In this document: piece after piece, positions 5,051-7,565 of the stretch
Position numbering within the stretch: position 1 is the first letter of the stretch
How the letters are laid out: each line of letters starts with the position of its first letter
From: Thermoplasmatota archaeon
GTDB taxonomy: Archaea; Thermoplasmatota; Thermoplasmata; RBG-16-68-12; JAGMCJ01
Assembly (NCBI GenBank): GCA_022848825.1
Contig: JAJISH010000173.1
Location: forward strand, 1-7,565
Length of the DNA: 7,565 bases
Direction of reading: 5' to 3'
Notes under the pieces: generated by a model
Database searches by the model: none
What the model was told of the DNA's origin: nothing
Seen by the model: the letters and a program-made list of their open reading frames with translations, nothing else
Program-made: the position numbers and the translations under genes

Positions 5051-6637
5051 ATGGAGACCCCCTTCTCCGAGCTCGTTCAGGTGTGCAAGGCTCTTGAGTC
5101 CACGACCAAGAGGTTGGAGAAGAGGAGAGTCTTGGGGGAGTTCCTCCAGGGAGTCAACCCCGATGAGATCTCCCCTGCGGTACTGCTCGTCATAGGCAGG
5201 ATCTTCCCGGAGGCGGAGTCAAAAGCCCTTCACGTAGGATGGAGAACCGTCAAGAAGGCCCTCGGTCCGGGGAAGCAGGCCACACTTTTCGAGAGGCCTC
5301 TTAGCATTCTGGATGTCCAGAGGTCGTTCGATGAGATTGCCAAGGTCTCTGGCAGGGACTCCGTCAGCCGAAGGACGAACCTGATGAAGGCCCTGCTCGG
5401 TCGGGCAAGTGACGACGAGCGGGAGATGATCCTGAGGGATCTGTTCCAAGAGATGAGACACGGAGTGAGTGAGGGCGTCATGCTCGAGGCAATCGCCGAT
5501 GCATCTGGCGCGGGCATCAACCTGGTAAGGCGAGCCCACATGTTGAGCGGTGACATAGGCGGCGTGGCCCAGGTCGCGCTCACCGCAGGCCCCTCGGGAC
5601 TCGAGAGGTTCGGACTGAGCCTCCTGAAACCCGTCAAGCCCATGCTTGGTGAGTTGGCGGAGAACCTCGAGGGCGTCTTCGAGGAGCATTCGGCGGGAAC
5701 CGCGCTGGAGTACAAGTACGATGGTGCAAGAATCCAGATACACCGCAAGGGGGACGAGGTCGGGATATTCACCCGCCGACTAACGGACGTGACGGCATCG
5801 CTCCCTGAGATGCGGGAGATCGCTCTCGGCCTCCCCGCGAAGGAGTTCCTCTTGGACGGTGAGGTCGTCGCCGTGGACGGCGAAGGGAGGCCGTTGCCGT
5901 TCCAGGACCTGATGAGGAGGTTCAGGCGGGTGCACGATGTGGATGAGGCGAGGAAGCAGGTGCCGCTCAAGCTCTACCTCTTCGACGTCCTCTACGTCGA
6001 TGGCGAGATGTTAATCGACGAGCCCTATGAGTCGAGGTGGCGTAAGCTCTCCGAACTCGCGCCAGACTATCTTGCGGAACGCATCGTCTCATCTAAGCCC
6101 AGGGAAGCTGCCGAGTTCCTGGAAAGGGCGCTTGAGGCGGGACATGAAGGCCTGATGGCAAAGGCCCTGGACAGCCCCTATCGCCCTGGTCACAGGGGCA
6201 AGAGGTGGTTCAAGGTCAAGCCCGCGGAGATGCTCGACCTCGTCATAGTTGCAGCCGAGTGGGGCTACGGACGAAGGGAGGGCTGGCTGAGCAACTACCA
6301 TCTCGCCGTGAGGAATGAGGAGACGGGCGGGTTCGAGATGATCGGGAAAACGTTCAAGGGGCTGACGGACGAGGAGTTTCAGTGGATGACGGACCGCCTC
6401 CTTTCCCTGAAGACATCGGAAGAGAGATACACGGTCCTTGTCCGCCCCGAGATTGTTGTCGAGGTAGCATACAACGAGATCCAGAAGAGCCCTCACTACA
6501 ACTCAGGATTCGCCCTCCGCTTCGCGAGGATAAAGCGCATCAGAGAGGACAAGTCTCCGGAGGACGTGGATACGTTCTCCACACTCAGAAGCCTCTATGA
6601 GAAGCAGTTCGAGCGGAAGGGCAGGGTGTCGGACTGA
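5051..6637 (+). CDS. lig: ATP-dependent DNA ligase
   Basis: The 528-residue enzyme seals nicks in DNA during replication (Okazaki fragment joining) and repair, using ATP to form a lysine-AMP intermediate. Residues 1 to about 195 form the helical DNA-binding domain of archaeal ligases, ending at KPVKPMLG (193-200). The nucleotidyltransferase core follows: motif I EYKYDGAR with nucleophile Lys222, motif III LLDGEVV (Glu271), motif IIIa LYLFDVLY (308-315), motif IV EGLMAK (366-371), and motif V RWFKVKP (385-391) with Lys388 and Lys390. The OB-fold domain ends in motif VI, RFARIKRIREDK (490-501). All catalytic residues are present and the length is near the low end for archaeal replicative ligases (about 550-600). 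The start is supported by the TATA spacing and by the family N-terminus. It is a housekeeping gene with no visible functional tie to its neighbours. Confidence 0.97.
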   Translation: METPFSELVQVCKALESTTKRLEKRRVLGEFLQGVNPDEISPAVLLVIGRIFPEAESKALHVGWRTVKKALGPGKQATLFERPLSILDVQRSFDEIAKVSGRDSVSRRTNLMKALLGRASDDEREMILRDLFQEMRHGVSEGVMLEAIADASGAGINLVRRAHMLSGDIGGVAQVALTAGPSGLERFGLSLLKPVKPMLGELAENLEGVFEEHSAGTALEYKYDGARIQIHRKGDEVGIFTRRLTDVTASLPEMREIALGLPAKEFLLDGEVVAVDGEGRPLPFQDLMRRFRRVHDVDEARKQVPLKLYLFDVLYVDGEMLIDEPYESRWRKLSELAPDYLAERIVSSKPREAAEFLERALEAGHEGLMAKALDSPYRPGHRGKRWFKVKPAEMLDLVIVAAEWGYGRREGWLSNYHLAVRNEETGGFEMIGKTFKGLTDEEFQWMTDRLLSLKTSEERYTVLVRPEIVVEVAYNEIQKSPHYNSGFALRFARIKRIREDKSPEDVDTFSTLRSLYEKQFERKGRVSD

Positions 6638-6651
6638 GCCTTCCGCGGCTC
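6636..6651 (+). terminator. Possible hairpin at the end of the ligase gene
   Basis: GAGCC (6636-6640) and GGCTC (6647-6651) can form a five-pair stem with a six-base loop overlapping the stop codon, followed after a few bases by a pyrimidine-rich stretch (6661-6688) with several T runs. Archaeal termination depends mainly on T tracts, so the T-rich part may matter more than the stem. Weak evidence. Confidence 0.25.
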
Positions 6652-6701
6652 CCGCCAAGTTCTTATTCTCGGATTCTTTTCTCTTTCAGGTCCTGTGACC
6701 A

Positions 6702-6709
6702 GGGAGGAG
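6702..6709 (+). promoter_or_regulatory. Ribosome binding site of the M29-like gene
   Basis: GGGAGGAG lies 4 bases before the ATG at 6714 and fixes that start. A weak TATA-like TTCTTATTC at 6660-6668 could be the promoter. Confidence 0.7.
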
Positions 6710-6713
6710 TCTG

Positions 6714-7565
6714 ATGTCGAAATTCGTGGAATCCATCGCCTACGACGAAGACCTCAAGCGGGCCGCGAAAGTGGCGATTGAGGACGTCATGGCTGTGAAG
6801 GAGGGGGAGAACGTTCTCATCGTCTCGAATCCAGATGATGATGTTCGGAGGATATCCGAAGTGGTCTTCAACGCGTCGGTCGACTCTGGCGGGAAGACAT
6901 CGCTGGTCTTTCAGGAGCCCAAGACACAGGTGGATTTCGCCGAGGACGCCGTGATCAGAGCGATCGAATCGAATCCAGACGTTTTCATATCGATTAGCCG
7001 CCACAAACTCGGAAAGGACAGGTTCAGGATGAAGGACCCCATCAGCGAGGGCGGGAAGGAGTTCGATCACATCTTCACGTACCTCTGGAAGACGAAGAAG
7101 CTGAGGTCGTTCTGGTCCCCCAGCATCACGGCCAAGATGTTCATCGAGACGGTTCCGATAGATTACGGGGAGCTCAGGAGCAACGCCCGGAAGTTGAAGG
7201 GAATCCTGGACAAGGCCGATGCCGTTCACATAACCGCCAAGGCCGGAACGGACGTGAGGATCGGACTGATGGGCAGGACTACCCACTTGGATGACGGAGA
7301 CTTCACGAAGCCAGGCACGGGCGGGAACCTTCCCGCAGGCGAGGTCTACATATCACCCGAGCTGGAGTCCTCAGAAGGAACCATCGTCTATGACGGAAGC
7401 ATATCCGCCCACAAGGGCGTGATCATAATCCGCAATCCAATCAAGGTGAAGGTCGAGAGCAACTCCGTGACCAGCATTGAGGGCGGAGACGAGGCGAAGG
7501 CGCTAGAGAACGCCCTCGAAGTGAGCAAGGAGACCGCACTTGAGATGGTCGAGAAAGGCTCGCTG
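6714..7565 (+). CDS. Aminopeptidase T/PepS-like protein (M29 peptidase family), 3' end cut by window
   Basis: Translation gives 284 codons open to the right edge; family members are about 370-410 residues. The family contains two-metal aminopeptidases that remove N-terminal residues from peptides in the cytoplasm. The visible part shows the N-terminal domain with GENVLIVS (31-38), then the family core: AGTDVRIGLMGR (177-188), NLPAGEVYISP (205-215) with Glu210 at the place of the first metal ligand, and EGTIVYDGSI (221-230), followed by NPIKVKV and IEGGDEA (255-261). The remaining metal ligands of M29 enzymes lie further toward the C-terminus, outside the window, so catalytic competence cannot be confirmed. 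Archaeal members of this group (COG2309) are often annotated as leucyl aminopeptidase without biochemical proof. The start has a strong ribosome binding site. It follows the ligase after 76 bases and may or may not share its transcript. Confidence 0.85.
   Translation, partial: MSKFVESIAYDEDLKRAAKVAIEDVMAVKEGENVLIVSNPDDDVRRISEVVFNASVDSGGKTSLVFQEPKTQVDFAEDAVIRAIESNPDVFISISRHKLGKDRFRMKDPISEGGKEFDHIFTYLWKTKKLRSFWSPSITAKMFIETVPIDYGELRSNARKLKGILDKADAVHITAKAGTDVRIGLMGRTTHLDDGDFTKPGTGGNLPAGEVYISPELESSEGTIVYDGSISAHKGVIIIRNPIKVKVESNSVTSIEGGDEAKALENALEVSKETALEMVEKGSL

Noticed and set aside
5219..5970. Overlapping minus-strand open frames (174 and 246 codons) opposite the DNA ligase
   Set aside because: Antisense to the ligase DNA-binding and catalytic domains; serine/arginine-rich shadow composition and no recognisable family.
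6663..7286. Minus-strand open frame of 207 codons opposite the M29-like gene
   Set aside because: Antisense to a recognisable protein family with a good ribosome binding site; no motif seen.
1..7565. tRNA or rRNA genes, CRISPR arrays, insertion sequences, integrase sites, defence genes
   Set aside because: I saw no cloverleaf-like segment, no regularly spaced repeats, no transposase or recombinase motifs and no recognised defence domain; nearly all the window is accounted for by the listed genes.

Overview
The window looks like a piece of a moderately GC-rich archaeal chromosome. The clues are an ATP-dependent DNA ligase of the archaeal/eukaryotic type, an ADP-forming acyl-CoA synthetase, TATA-like boxes placed 23-34 bases before several start codons (leaderless transcripts), and strong GGAGG-type ribosome binding sites on other genes. 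Arginine codons AGG/AGA are common. A Thermoplasmatota-like or other euryarchaeal source is my best guess from overall style only; no marker gene here settles it.

Layout from left to right. (1) Positions 1-1144, minus strand: the N-terminal 381 codons of an ADP-forming acyl-CoA synthetase, cut by the left edge. (2) A 108-base divergent promoter region with two TATA-like boxes and three AACGGT repeats. (3) 1253-2404, plus: an intact AcuC-type class I histone-deacetylase-family protein with all expected zinc and catalytic residues. (4) 2426-2841, plus: the wreck of an ABC-2 type exporter locus, in which the first ~114 codons of the ATPase are joined, out of frame, to what looks like the last ~20-25 codons of a permease. 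(5) 2838-3284, minus: a dCMP deaminase, tail to tail with the wreck. (6) 3369-4214 and 4214-4981, plus: two alpha/beta hydrolases that overlap by one base. (7) 5051-6637, plus: a complete ATP-dependent DNA ligase with its own leaderless promoter. (8) 6714-7565, plus: the first 284 codons of an M29-like aminopeptidase family protein, cut by the right edge.

The genes do not form one pathway. The most coherent functional pairing is the divergent acyl-CoA synthetase/deacetylase pair, which resembles the divergent acsA/acuABC arrangement of Bacillus subtilis but with the ADP-forming enzyme in place of the AMP-forming one. The ligase and dCMP deaminase are housekeeping DNA/nucleotide functions. The two hydrolases form a small operon of unknown substrate. 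I found no RNA gene, CRISPR array, insertion sequence or clear mobile element, and no gene-free stretch over 300 bases. I do not see a convincing new multi-gene system; the points most worth checking are the deletion-like ABC transporter remnant and the divergent deacetylase/acyl-CoA synthetase pair.
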